This document shows, one piece after another, positions 54,912 through 62,841 of a stretch of 64,000 nucleotides of DNA. Where the stretch lies: NCBI GenBank assembly GCA_903903985.1, contig CAIVAT010000163.1, positions 73,061 to 137,060 on the forward strand, given 5' to 3'. This stretch comes from an uncultured Bacteroidales bacterium (lineage in GTDB: Bacteria; Bacteroidota; Bacteroidia; Bacteroidales; FEN-979). The notes below the pieces were generated by a model. The model was not told where the DNA came from. It did not search any database and worked only from the letters and a program-made list of their open reading frames with translations. The position numbers were made by a program, and so were the translations under genes. How positions within the stretch are numbered: position 1 is the first letter of the stretch; each line of letters opens with the position of its first letter.

Positions 54912-56625
54912 CCACACACATCCCAGGCTTAGACGGATTGTTTTAATCTTCTTGCTCCTGCTGGCAATCATTGCAGGTTTAGCACTGTGGTTTCATTACC
55001 GAACAACCTTAATTCCACCTGAACCCCAGGATACAACATCCGTCAACCTCGTCACGGAGAATCCTGCTCCTGATTTTTACCGGATCGGCCCGAACTGGTT
55101 GAAAAAAAGTTCCAGCGGGTTGTGGGAAATGTACATCGAAGGAAAACCATTTGAACGGGGAGTGATCAATGGCAAACTTTCAAAACACCTCATTGCCGCA
55201 CAGGAAAAGGCTTTCATTGACCAGATACGCGAAATGGTTCCTTCCGCTTTCTACCTGCATTTTTTAAAATACCTCATCTATTGGTTTAACCGTGATCTTG
55301 ACAAATATCTCACGGAAGAATACAAGCTTGAGATATATGGAATATCCCTGTCTGCCTCTCCGCAGTTTGATTTCATCGGTTCAAACTATCAGCGAATCCT
55401 CAACTACCATTCTGCTCATGATATCGGCCATGCGCTGCAGGATTACAGGCTCGTGGGCTGCACAAGTTTTGGTGTTTGGTCTGAAAAATCAAAAGACAGC
55501 AATCTGATCATCGGTCGTAATTTTGATTTTTATGTTGGGGATGAATTTGCCAGGAATAAGATCATCTGTTTTGAAAAGCCGGACCAGGGGTTTGGTTTCA
55601 TGATGGTTACCTGGGGTGGAATGGTTGGGGCTGTTTCCGGGATGAACGAAGCAGGCCTGACAGTAACCATCAATGCTGCCAAATCTGAAATTCCAACCTC
55701 AGCGCGAACTCCGATTTCGATTGTTGCCCGTGAAATTCTTCAATATGCTTCTACGATCAGCGAAGCCTATGCCATTGCCGGCAAACGCCAAACGTTCGTC
55801 TCCGAGTCAATTCTTATCGGCTCTGCAAAAGACGGTAAAGCAGCCATCATTGAAAAATCGCCTTTTAAAATCGCCCTGGTCACCTCCTCCACCAGCGATA
55901 TTTGTTGTGCAAACCATTTTCAATCCCCTGAATTCGATTCAGATCCGCTCAACATCCTGAATAAGAAGGAGAATGCTTCTGTTTACCGCTATAAACGGCT
56001 TGTCCAGGACATCGCAGGCAACTCACCCTTGGATTACCGGGGTGTTGCAGCCATTCTTCGCGACAGGCAGGGGCTGAACGGGATAAACATCGGCATGGGC
56101 AACGAAAAGGCCATGAACCAGCTTATCGCACATCATTCAATCATCTTTATGCCGGAAAAGTTGCTGGTTTGGGTTTCAACCTCACCATGGCAAATCGGGC
56201 CATATGTATGTTATGACCTATATAAAATTTTTCATAACTTTGCCCGCCTTCAGCAGAAGGTTGAAATAACGGAAGCAGCATTGACTATTCCCTCCGATGA
56301 TTTTCTTGAATCCATTGATTACAGGAATTTTATGCAGTTCATTGTGATGAGAAAAGATCTGAGACAAAAGCTTAAATTCGGAAAGACCAACCTGCTGCCG
56401 GGTTCTTTTCTTCATGATTTCAGGAATTCCAATCCCATGTGTTATGAGGTTTATGAGCTGATCGGAGATTATTATTACCAGAATAATCAATGGATGCATG
56501 CTCAGGCTGAATACCGCCATGCACTGTCATTGGTTATCCCGCGATTAAATGAAAAAAGAAGGATCATTGGAAAACTTGCTGAATGCAATGTTCGGATAAT
56601 AAAAGCACCCCGTCAGGGTGAATGA
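54904..56625 (+). CDS. membrane-anchored C45-family Ntn hydrolase / acyltransferase
   Basis: 573 residues. One N-terminal membrane anchor (~11-30, 'RIVLIFLLLLAIIAGLALWF') is followed by a C45/penicillin-acyltransferase-type Ntn domain. 'LVGCTSFGVWS' has the Gly-Cys autoprocessing site (Cys186 becomes the N-terminal nucleophile), followed by 'GRNFDFYVGDEF' and 'VSGMNEAGLTVTINAA'. Family members hydrolyse amides or transfer acyl groups to amines. Placed in a lipid-building cluster and anchored on the periplasmic side, it may attach the acyl chain to an amine. The C-terminal 'KAPRQGE' comes from the hairpin repeat at 56606-56638. Confidence 0.86.
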   Translation: MADHTHPRLRRIVLIFLLLLAIIAGLALWFHYRTTLIPPEPQDTTSVNLVTENPAPDFYRIGPNWLKKSSSGLWEMYIEGKPFERGVINGKLSKHLIAAQEKAFIDQIREMVPSAFYLHFLKYLIYWFNRDLDKYLTEEYKLEIYGISLSASPQFDFIGSNYQRILNYHSAHDIGHALQDYRLVGCTSFGVWSEKSKDSNLIIGRNFDFYVGDEFARNKIICFEKPDQGFGFMMVTWGGMVGAVSGMNEAGLTVTINAAKSEIPTSARTPISIVAREILQYASTISEAYAIAGKRQTFVSESILIGSAKDGKAAIIEKSPFKIALVTSSTSDICCANHFQSPEFDSDPLNILNKKENASVYRYKRLVQDIAGNSPLDYRGVAAILRDRQGLNGINIGMGNEKAMNQLIAHHSIIFMPEKLLVWVSTSPWQIGPYVCYDLYKIFHNFARLQQKVEITEAALTIPSDDFLESIDYRNFMQFIVMRKDLRQKLKFGKTNLLPGSFLHDFRNSNPMCYEVYELIGDYYYQNNQWMHAQAEYRHALSLVIPRLNEKRRIIGKLAECNVRIIKAPRQGE

Positions 56626-56638
56626 CCCTGACAGGGTG
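56606..56638. repeat. palindromic repeat overlapping the stop of the C45 gene
   Basis: caccccgtcagggt / accctgacagggtg, 14-bp arms with one mismatch and loop gaatg. It shares its sequence with the repeats at 48132-48163. The stop codon of the C45 gene lies at the loop/right-arm boundary. An A-run follows, not a T-run, so terminator function for the + strand is unlikely. Confidence 0.7.
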
Positions 56639-56655
56639 ATAAAAAAAAATTGATC

Positions 56656-57927
56656 ATGAAGTTTAAACTGATATATCCCCGTTGGGAAAAACTCGAAGGA
56701 CAAACCATCTTTAACCTTCCTCCCCATGGACCGGTGGTCATGGCTGCCGAAATCCCTCAAAATATTGAAATTGACTTCACTGACGAAAATGTTGAGGAGC
56801 TTATTATTGATGAAAGTCCTGATTTCGTTGGAATTTCAATGATGCTGACTACCCAGGTCAAACGCGGATGGGAAATTGCCGACCAGTATCGGAAACTTGG
56901 TAAAAAGGTGATCTTCGGTGGTATTTCAACCATGTTGCATGCCGAAGAGACCATGCTGCATGCCGATTCCGTTTTCCTTGGCGAAGTGGAAGGACGGCTT
57001 GGCGAAGTATTTCAGGATTTCCACAAAAATGACCTGAAAAAGATCTACAACTTCATGAGCAAGCCGGCTGACATGACGCTGATTGGCCCGGCAAAACGGG
57101 ATATTCTGAAGAAAGACCTTTATTATCACAAAGGCTTTCGAATGGTTGACCTTTTCCATGCCTCGCGCGGATGCATCTATGATTGTTATCCTTGTGCTGT
57201 CCGATACCTTGGCGGCCGTGGCTTTCGTCCACGCCCGATCGACAAGGTTGTCGAAGAACTGTCGCAAATGGACAACAACCGCCTTTTCATCGTTGATAAC
57301 TCTCTTGCACTTGATACGCAATGGGAAAAAGACCTTTTCAAGGCGATGATCCCCCTGAAGAAAAAATGGGTGAGCCATACCATCGAAGATAAAGATGAAG
57401 TGCTGGATCTGGCTGCCCAGGCAGGCGCGTGGTATGTGTACCAGGCTGTATTCGATACTTCCGACTACATTAAAAACCGTATCAAACAGTATCATGAATA
57501 TGGCATTGCGGTTGAAGGAACCGTTTTACTTGGCCTTGACAATCAAACCGAAGATGATATCAAGCGTCTGGTTGATTTCCTCCTCGAAATCGAACTCGAT
57601 CTTGCTGAGTTCACTGTCCTTGCACCTTTTCCGCATACAAAAGCATATAGCGACCTGCTGAAACAGGGTCGTATTTTCGATACTGATTGGAATCATTACA
57701 ATGCCGGAAAAGTGGTTTATCACCCTAAACATATGTCGGCTGAACGGCTGGCTGAACTTTACCAGTATGCCTGGGATACTTTCTACAAGGATGAGCCCCA
57801 GACGATTAAAATGTTCAACCTGATCAACAAGGTTGTTTCACGCGAAATTGTTGACGGAACCTACACCCCCCGCCGCCGCGATATCGCCGATCTCAGCTTT
57901 GGAAAAAAAGTTCCTAAAGTGGCATGA
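56656..57927 (+). CDS. B12-binding-type radical SAM protein 4
   Basis: 423 residues from the ATG at 56656; a TTG 6 bp upstream is the only other start in reach. The short cobalamin-binding-like domain has 'DFVGISMMLTTQVKRGWEIA' and 'VIFGGISTMLHAEET'. The radical SAM site is 'SRGCIYDCYPCAVRY' (Cys173, 177, 180), with 'GTVLLGLDNQTEDDIKRLVD' in the barrel. It follows the C45 gene by 30 bp and ends the cluster on the + strand. Closer in layout to radical SAM protein 1 than to 2 and 3, but clearly different from it. Substrate unknown. Confidence 0.87.
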   Translation: MKFKLIYPRWEKLEGQTIFNLPPHGPVVMAAEIPQNIEIDFTDENVEELIIDESPDFVGISMMLTTQVKRGWEIADQYRKLGKKVIFGGISTMLHAEETMLHADSVFLGEVEGRLGEVFQDFHKNDLKKIYNFMSKPADMTLIGPAKRDILKKDLYYHKGFRMVDLFHASRGCIYDCYPCAVRYLGGRGFRPRPIDKVVEELSQMDNNRLFIVDNSLALDTQWEKDLFKAMIPLKKKWVSHTIEDKDEVLDLAAQAGAWYVYQAVFDTSDYIKNRIKQYHEYGIAVEGTVLLGLDNQTEDDIKRLVDFLLEIELDLAEFTVLAPFPHTKAYSDLLKQGRIFDTDWNHYNAGKVVYHPKHMSAERLAELYQYAWDTFYKDEPQTIKMFNLINKVVSREIVDGTYTPRRRDIADLSFGKKVPKVA

Positions 57928-58040
57928 GGATAGGAATGCAAAAAATGCAAGAAAAGAATATATTTACCAATGCAACGGAATGCCGGTATGTTCGTCCGCC
58001 TGTCCAACAAAATCCAACCACCTAACCTGATCACTCGCTA

Positions 58041-58427
58041 ATGGAGACCAATCCCGACTTCAATAAATACATGGACCGCTACTACACCTACTCAGGACAA
58101 TGGGATAGTCCATCGAAATGCGGGTTAAAGGTCATCAACCGCAAAGACGGCAAAACATTGGCCATTGCCACCGAAATTTACCGGCAAAACCCAGGAACAC
58201 CCGTCACAGAATGGTGCGCCCCGCTTGCAACCCAGGTCATGAACGACCTGCACTGTACCCCCGAACAGTTCATTTTCATAGAACACACGCCTGATTTGAA
58301 TAGCAAACTTGCATTTTACGGCGAAACCTTCGATCTGGTCAATTTTGATCTGGATGAAAACCGTCTTGTCAATCCCAAATGGTTGCGCCTTTTACCCGAG
58401 CAGGTCGATGAAATGATGGAAGTATAA
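58041..58427 (+). CDS. small protein of unknown function
   Basis: 128 residues ('METNPDFNKYMDRYYTYSGQ'). No signal peptide or membrane segment; acidic, with conserved-looking blocks 'TEWCAPLATQVMNDL' and 'FIFIEHTPDL'. I do not recognise a family. It lies 113 bp after the last radical SAM gene and 20 bp before the TonB receptor on the same strand, so it may be co-transcribed with the receptor. Its protein-like composition and spacing support a real gene. Confidence 0.65.
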   Translation: METNPDFNKYMDRYYTYSGQWDSPSKCGLKVINRKDGKTLAIATEIYRQNPGTPVTEWCAPLATQVMNDLHCTPEQFIFIEHTPDLNSKLAFYGETFDLVNFDLDENRLVNPKWLRLLPEQVDEMMEV

Positions 58428-58447
58428 TTTCTTCCTATATTTACCTC

Positions 58448-60835
58448 ATGTTTCGCAACAACATCCGGTGCCATTTCCCTTTTTTGTTAACCCTGCTGTT
58501 TTTTTTCTTCATTCTTCCGGGTTATGCGCAAAAGGTTCTCAAATCGAGCATCCAGGGCATCGTCCTGGATAAATCCACCCAGGCCCCGCTGTTGGGAGCA
58601 ACAGTTACCATTGTTGGCTCCAGTCCTTTGCTAGGGACTGTAACCAATGAAGAAGGTCACTTCAGGCTTCCTCCTGTAAAAATCGGTCAGTACCAGCTCC
58701 GTGTTACTTTTGTAGGGTATGCCCCCGTTGTCACCGACCCACTCATTGTTGCCAGCGGAAAGGAGACCATGACCACCATATTTATCCAGGAAACCGCTGT
58801 AAACGCAGGGGAAGTCGAAATCAGAGGCAACTACCGGAAAAATGAGGCCATCAACAAAATGGCAACAGTAAGCGTACGATCGTTCAGCGTTGATGAAACC
58901 TTTCGTTTTGCCGGGAGTTACAACGACCCGGCGCGCATGGCGGCAAATTTCGCAGGTGTTACCAGCGGAATAGACAATCGCAACGACATCATCGTAAGAG
59001 GAAATTCCCCTACCGGCATGCAATGGCGCATCGATGACATGGAGATCCCGAACCCGAATCATTTTGCAGCTGTAGGGACGACCGGAGGCCCGGTGACTGT
59101 CCTGAACAACAACCTGGTCACAAACTCCGACTTTTTCACAGGAGCCTTTCCTGCTCAGTTTGGAAATACTCTCGCCGGTGTTTTTGACCTGAAAATGAGA
59201 ATCGGGAATGCCGAAAAAAGGGAATACTGGTTTGAAGTCGGCTGGAATGGACTTGAATTCGGGACCGAAGGCCCATTCAGCAAAAAAAGCCGGGCCTCTT
59301 ACTTGGTTTCCTACCGCTATTCCCCACTGCAGTTTCTAAGTTTATTCGGAATCAACACAGGTATCGTTCCCAAATACCAGGACCTCAACATCAAGATCAA
59401 CATACCAACCCGGAAAGCTGGAACATTCACGATTACAGGGATCGGCGGCATCAGCGACATTGAACTCTTTGACAGCCGCAAGGAGCAATCACAATGGCTG
59501 TTCTCTGATTACGGCGAGGACCTCACCAACGGATCAAACCTGGGTGTCCTCGGAATTTTCCACCAGGTTTTTCTTAAAAACGGGCTGAGATGGAAAAACA
59601 TGCTCTACCTGGTTGCCTCAGGGACAAACACAAAAATTGATACTTTCTCATATGTTCAGCAAACGCCATCCTCCTGGGCCGGAGAAGCTTCTTCCGAACT
59701 GAAATTCTCGTTCTCATCGATGGTGACTAAAAAATTCTCTCTGAAAAATTCCCTGAACGGAGGTATATACTGGGACTATTATAACATGATCTTTGCTGAT
59801 AGCATGATGTACAAAGGAGTCTTTCAGGTGAATACGGGTTCACGGGAACGAATGCAGATGCTGCGCGGATTTGCGCAATGGCAGCACATTTTCAGCGAAA
59901 GGGTCTCTTCCACTCTGGGTATTTTCACCTCCTGGCTATCGCTGAACAATTCCTGGTCGGCTGAACCCCGGATCGGGTTTGACTGGAACATCAATGCACG
60001 CCATTCGATCAATTTTGGTGCCGGCCTTTACAGCCAGATGCAACCAAGGGTCATCTATTTTATCCTTTCGCATCAGCCTTCAGGAGAAGTGATTCAGCCC
60101 AACCTTGATCTTGGATTCACCCGAAGCATGCAAATCGCCCTTGGATACAATTTCCTGCTGAACAAAGATCTTCGGTTCAAAACAGAACTCTACTATCAGT
60201 ATTTATTCGATATTCCTGTCAAAGCCGCCATCCCCTCCTATGCACTCACCAACCAGGGACATGAATTTTTTATCAATCGCCAGTATGCCGACAGCCTCGT
60301 CAACCGGGGAACCGGGCAGAATTATGGCCTTGAATTTACATTTGAGCGATTTTTCAGAAACAGTTATTACTTTTTATTTTCAGCATCCTTTTTTAATTCG
60401 ACATACCGCGGGTACGACCGCGTGGTCCGAAACTCGGCATTCAATGTCAATTATGCATTGAATGCTGCCGGAGGCTATGAATTCATCATGGGAAAAAGAA
60501 AATGGGGCGTAATGTCTTTTGGCCTGCGGGCAACCTGGGCAGGAGGAAGCCCCTATGTTCCCTATGATGTGAATGCAACCCTGTCTTCGGGAGAGCCAAT
60601 TTACAATTGGAACGAGGCTTATGTCCCCCGGTTTCCGGAATACAAACGGATCGCTTTCAGGTTCGGGATCAGGCGTAACCTGCCGGGTTATAACATTGAA
60701 TTCTTTGTGGATTTACAATACCGGACAAGCTTTACCAATATTTCACTTCAACGGATCGACCCCCAGACTGGGGAAATCAGGGATTTTTTCACAATGGGGT
60801 TTTTCCCCATGGGGACCTGGAGGATACAGTTCTAG
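58448..60835 (+). CDS. TonB-dependent receptor with carboxypeptidase-regulatory N-terminus
   Basis: 795 residues. A signal peptide (~1-27) precedes a CarboxypepD_reg-like domain ('IQGIVLDKSTQAPLLGATVT' ... 'TNEEGHFRLPPVKIGQY'). A plug domain follows ('NDPARMAANFAGVTSGIDN', 'DIIVRGNSPTGMQWRIDDME'), then a 22-strand-type barrel ending 'FPMGTWRIQF'. No C-terminal SusD partner is encoded nearby. It is an outer-membrane receptor for uptake of an unknown compound; it may be unrelated to the biosynthetic cluster. Confidence 0.92.
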   Translation: MFRNNIRCHFPFLLTLLFFFFILPGYAQKVLKSSIQGIVLDKSTQAPLLGATVTIVGSSPLLGTVTNEEGHFRLPPVKIGQYQLRVTFVGYAPVVTDPLIVASGKETMTTIFIQETAVNAGEVEIRGNYRKNEAINKMATVSVRSFSVDETFRFAGSYNDPARMAANFAGVTSGIDNRNDIIVRGNSPTGMQWRIDDMEIPNPNHFAAVGTTGGPVTVLNNNLVTNSDFFTGAFPAQFGNTLAGVFDLKMRIGNAEKREYWFEVGWNGLEFGTEGPFSKKSRASYLVSYRYSPLQFLSLFGINTGIVPKYQDLNIKINIPTRKAGTFTITGIGGISDIELFDSRKEQSQWLFSDYGEDLTNGSNLGVLGIFHQVFLKNGLRWKNMLYLVASGTNTKIDTFSYVQQTPSSWAGEASSELKFSFSSMVTKKFSLKNSLNGGIYWDYYNMIFADSMMYKGVFQVNTGSRERMQMLRGFAQWQHIFSERVSSTLGIFTSWLSLNNSWSAEPRIGFDWNINARHSINFGAGLYSQMQPRVIYFILSHQPSGEVIQPNLDLGFTRSMQIALGYNFLLNKDLRFKTELYYQYLFDIPVKAAIPSYALTNQGHEFFINRQYADSLVNRGTGQNYGLEFTFERFFRNSYYFLFSASFFNSTYRGYDRVVRNSAFNVNYALNAAGGYEFIMGKRKWGVMSFGLRATWAGGSPYVPYDVNATLSSGEPIYNWNEAYVPRFPEYKRIAFRFGIRRNLPGYNIEFFVDLQYRTSFTNISLQRIDPQTGEIRDFFTMGFFPMGTWRIQF

Positions 60836-60846
60836 TTAAAAAACCG

Positions 60847-60854
60847 TATCTTTG
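60847..60854 (+). promoter_or_regulatory. -7 box (TATCTTTG)
   Basis: TAnnTTTG match 20 bp before the ATG at 60874, right after the TonB receptor stop. No -33 TTG was seen. Confidence 0.5.
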
Positions 60855-60873
60855 CATATCTTTAAACCTGACA

Positions 60874-62661
60874 ATGAATAAAATCACCCCGCATTCATTC
60901 CATATCCCGGTCCTGGGAATTGGATATTCCATTGATACACCGGTCAAAGTAGCTCATTTGGGAATCTCTTCAGTGATATCGCTTGTGGATGACATGCTGA
61001 TGGAAAAACTCAGGGAGTTCTACAGTAAAAAGTTTAATCTTCCGTTTCAGGCCATTTCCGAGAAAATTGAAGATTTCAGGGCGAAAAGGATTACAGCCTA
61101 CCTTAACCTCGTTGATAAGCTTGCCAAAGACAAATTTGAAGAACTTAAAACATCGTACGAGCAAAAAACAAGCGATTTTCACAAGTACATTGACATGTTG
61201 CACGAATCATCTCAACTGAAACAGAAATTCGTGCAGCTGAAGAGTGATTGGGAACATTTCGATATTAAGCAATGGATCCAGGAAAACCTCTCCATGGGCA
61301 GCATCGATGTGAACATCATGACCAAACTGGATAAGGAAAATTATGGCAACCATGAAAAACTTCCGGTAAAATACAACGATGGACATGCGGCACTGCGTGG
61401 ATTTGTCAACAGCGAACTGAGCTCGTCGGTTGTGTTGTCGGCAGGGATGAGCCCCAGGTTATACAATTATCTCGAAACCTTTGATGAATTCTATCCTGAC
61501 GAAAATTTCAGGTTGAAGAAAAAAATCACCCTGAAGGTGAGTGATCACAGATCGGCGTTGATCCAGGGAAAGTATCTGGCTAAAAAAGGATTATGGGTTT
61601 CTGAATATCGCATCGAATCAGGCCTCAATTGCGGTGGTCATGCATTCCCCACTGCCGGTTTTCTTCTCGGACCGGTTCTTGAGGAGATTAAAACAAACCG
61701 GGAAGACCTCATCAGCCAGACCTTTGAATTATTTAAGGTAGCGCTCAAGGCCAAAAACCGCCCTTGTCCCGAAGAACCCCTTGAAACCAAAATCACCGCC
61801 CAGGGAGGCGTTGGAACGGCCGAAGAACACCAGTTCCTTTCCGAACATTACCACCTTGATTCTGTTGGCTGGGGTACACCTTTCCTGTTGGTTCCGGAAG
61901 TAGTCAATGTGGATAAACAAACACTCGGTCTTTTATGCAATGCCAAAGAGGATGACCTGATCGTTAGCAATATCAGCCCGCTTGGCGTACCATTTAATAA
62001 CCTGAGAGGGAATACCAAGGACCTTGAAAAAGAGCAATTCATCCAGCGGGATACCCCAGGAACTCCCTGTCCGAAAAAGTATGCCGTACTCAGCGATGAG
62101 TTTGAAGGACCGACACTCTGTCTTGCTTCCAGAAAATACCAGAAATTAAAAATTGAGGAATTAAAGGCAAGCAACCTCGCCGGGGATGCATATCAAAAGA
62201 AATACAATAAAATTGTTGAAAAGGCTTGCATTTGTGTTGGTCTTGGCACCGCAGCACTTCTGGTAAACAATTTGGAAACAAAAGTTGAAAAGGCGGGTGT
62301 TTCAGTTTGTCCTGGCCCCAATATGGCCTATTTTTCCGAAGTGATGACCCTGAAGGAAATGGTGGATCACATTTATGGGAAAATCAATGTGATCAAACGG
62401 ACAGACCGTCCCCATATGTTCATCAAGGAGCTGACCATCTATATTGACTTTCTGAAAAACAAAATGGACGAAACTGCATGGCCGTGGTCTGAAAAACAGC
62501 AGGAATACTTCACTACTTTCAGGGAAAACCTTGGCAAAGGGATTCAATATTATAAGGAACTGATTTCAAATGTAAAACTGAACATCCGGGATAAAAAAGC
62601 CAAGTTGATGGCTGACCTTGATAAATATGAAATTCAGTTGAAAAACCTCCCGGCACGGTAG
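60874..62661 (+). CDS. conserved protein of unknown function, possible FMN/TIM-barrel fold
   Basis: 595 residues, no signal peptide. A helical, charged N-terminal third (~40-150) is followed by a core with 'SGLNCGGHAFPTAGFLLGPV' (~249-268), 'ITAQGGVGTAEEHQFL' (~307) and 'ISPLGVPFNNLRGNTKDLEK'. A Cys-containing 'EKACICVGLGTAALLVN' and a helical tail follow. The glycine-rich 'AQGGVGT..E' and 'GHAFPTAGFLLGP' segments recall FMN-dependent TIM-barrel oxidoreductases (nitronate monooxygenase/glutamate-synthase type), but I cannot confirm this. It has its own -7 box and is followed by a palindromic element. Likely cytoplasmic. Confidence 0.7.
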   Translation: MNKITPHSFHIPVLGIGYSIDTPVKVAHLGISSVISLVDDMLMEKLREFYSKKFNLPFQAISEKIEDFRAKRITAYLNLVDKLAKDKFEELKTSYEQKTSDFHKYIDMLHESSQLKQKFVQLKSDWEHFDIKQWIQENLSMGSIDVNIMTKLDKENYGNHEKLPVKYNDGHAALRGFVNSELSSSVVLSAGMSPRLYNYLETFDEFYPDENFRLKKKITLKVSDHRSALIQGKYLAKKGLWVSEYRIESGLNCGGHAFPTAGFLLGPVLEEIKTNREDLISQTFELFKVALKAKNRPCPEEPLETKITAQGGVGTAEEHQFLSEHYHLDSVGWGTPFLLVPEVVNVDKQTLGLLCNAKEDDLIVSNISPLGVPFNNLRGNTKDLEKEQFIQRDTPGTPCPKKYAVLSDEFEGPTLCLASRKYQKLKIEELKASNLAGDAYQKKYNKIVEKACICVGLGTAALLVNNLETKVEKAGVSVCPGPNMAYFSEVMTLKEMVDHIYGKINVIKRTDRPHMFIKELTIYIDFLKNKMDETAWPWSEKQQEYFTTFRENLGKGIQYYKELISNVKLNIRDKKAKLMADLDKYEIQLKNLPAR

Positions 62662-62676
62662 TTCTGAAATAAAAAG

Positions 62677-62812
62677 TTCACGCAGATTTGCCCAGATTTA
62701 ATCGCAGATTCTCACAGATTGTTGCTTCATGGCAAATAACCTGTTCATTATTACTCATTAAAATTTATTGTCTGCGCAAATCCGCGCTTAAATCTGCGAA
62801 AATCTGTGTGAA
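62677..62812. repeat. 136-bp element with inverted ends (MITE-like)
   Basis: Left end ttcacgcagatttgcccaga and right end (complement) ttcacacagattttcgcaga match at most positions over ~23 bp. The inside repeats 'gcagatt' and 'caaatccgcg' motifs. It fills almost all of the 180-bp gap between the unknown protein and the methyltransferase; no coding content. Confidence 0.65.
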
Positions 62813-62841
62813 ATATCCCGAAGGGAGAGAATTTATAACCC

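Noticed and set aside
56606-56638. Rho-independent terminator after the C45 gene
   Set aside because: The stem is followed by an A-run on the + strand and overlaps the stop codon; it matches the repeat at 48132-48163 instead.
36221-57927. Standard flexirubin/dialkylresorcinol or aryl-polyene cluster
   Set aside because: No ammonia-lyase, aryl-CoA ligase, DarA/DarB pair, ketoreductase or second ketosynthase is visible, and four radical SAM genes are not part of those clusters.
57833-58030. Short Cys-containing reading frame after radical SAM gene 4
   Set aside because: Its first half lies inside radical SAM gene 4 in another frame, and the tail is short and without recognisable features.
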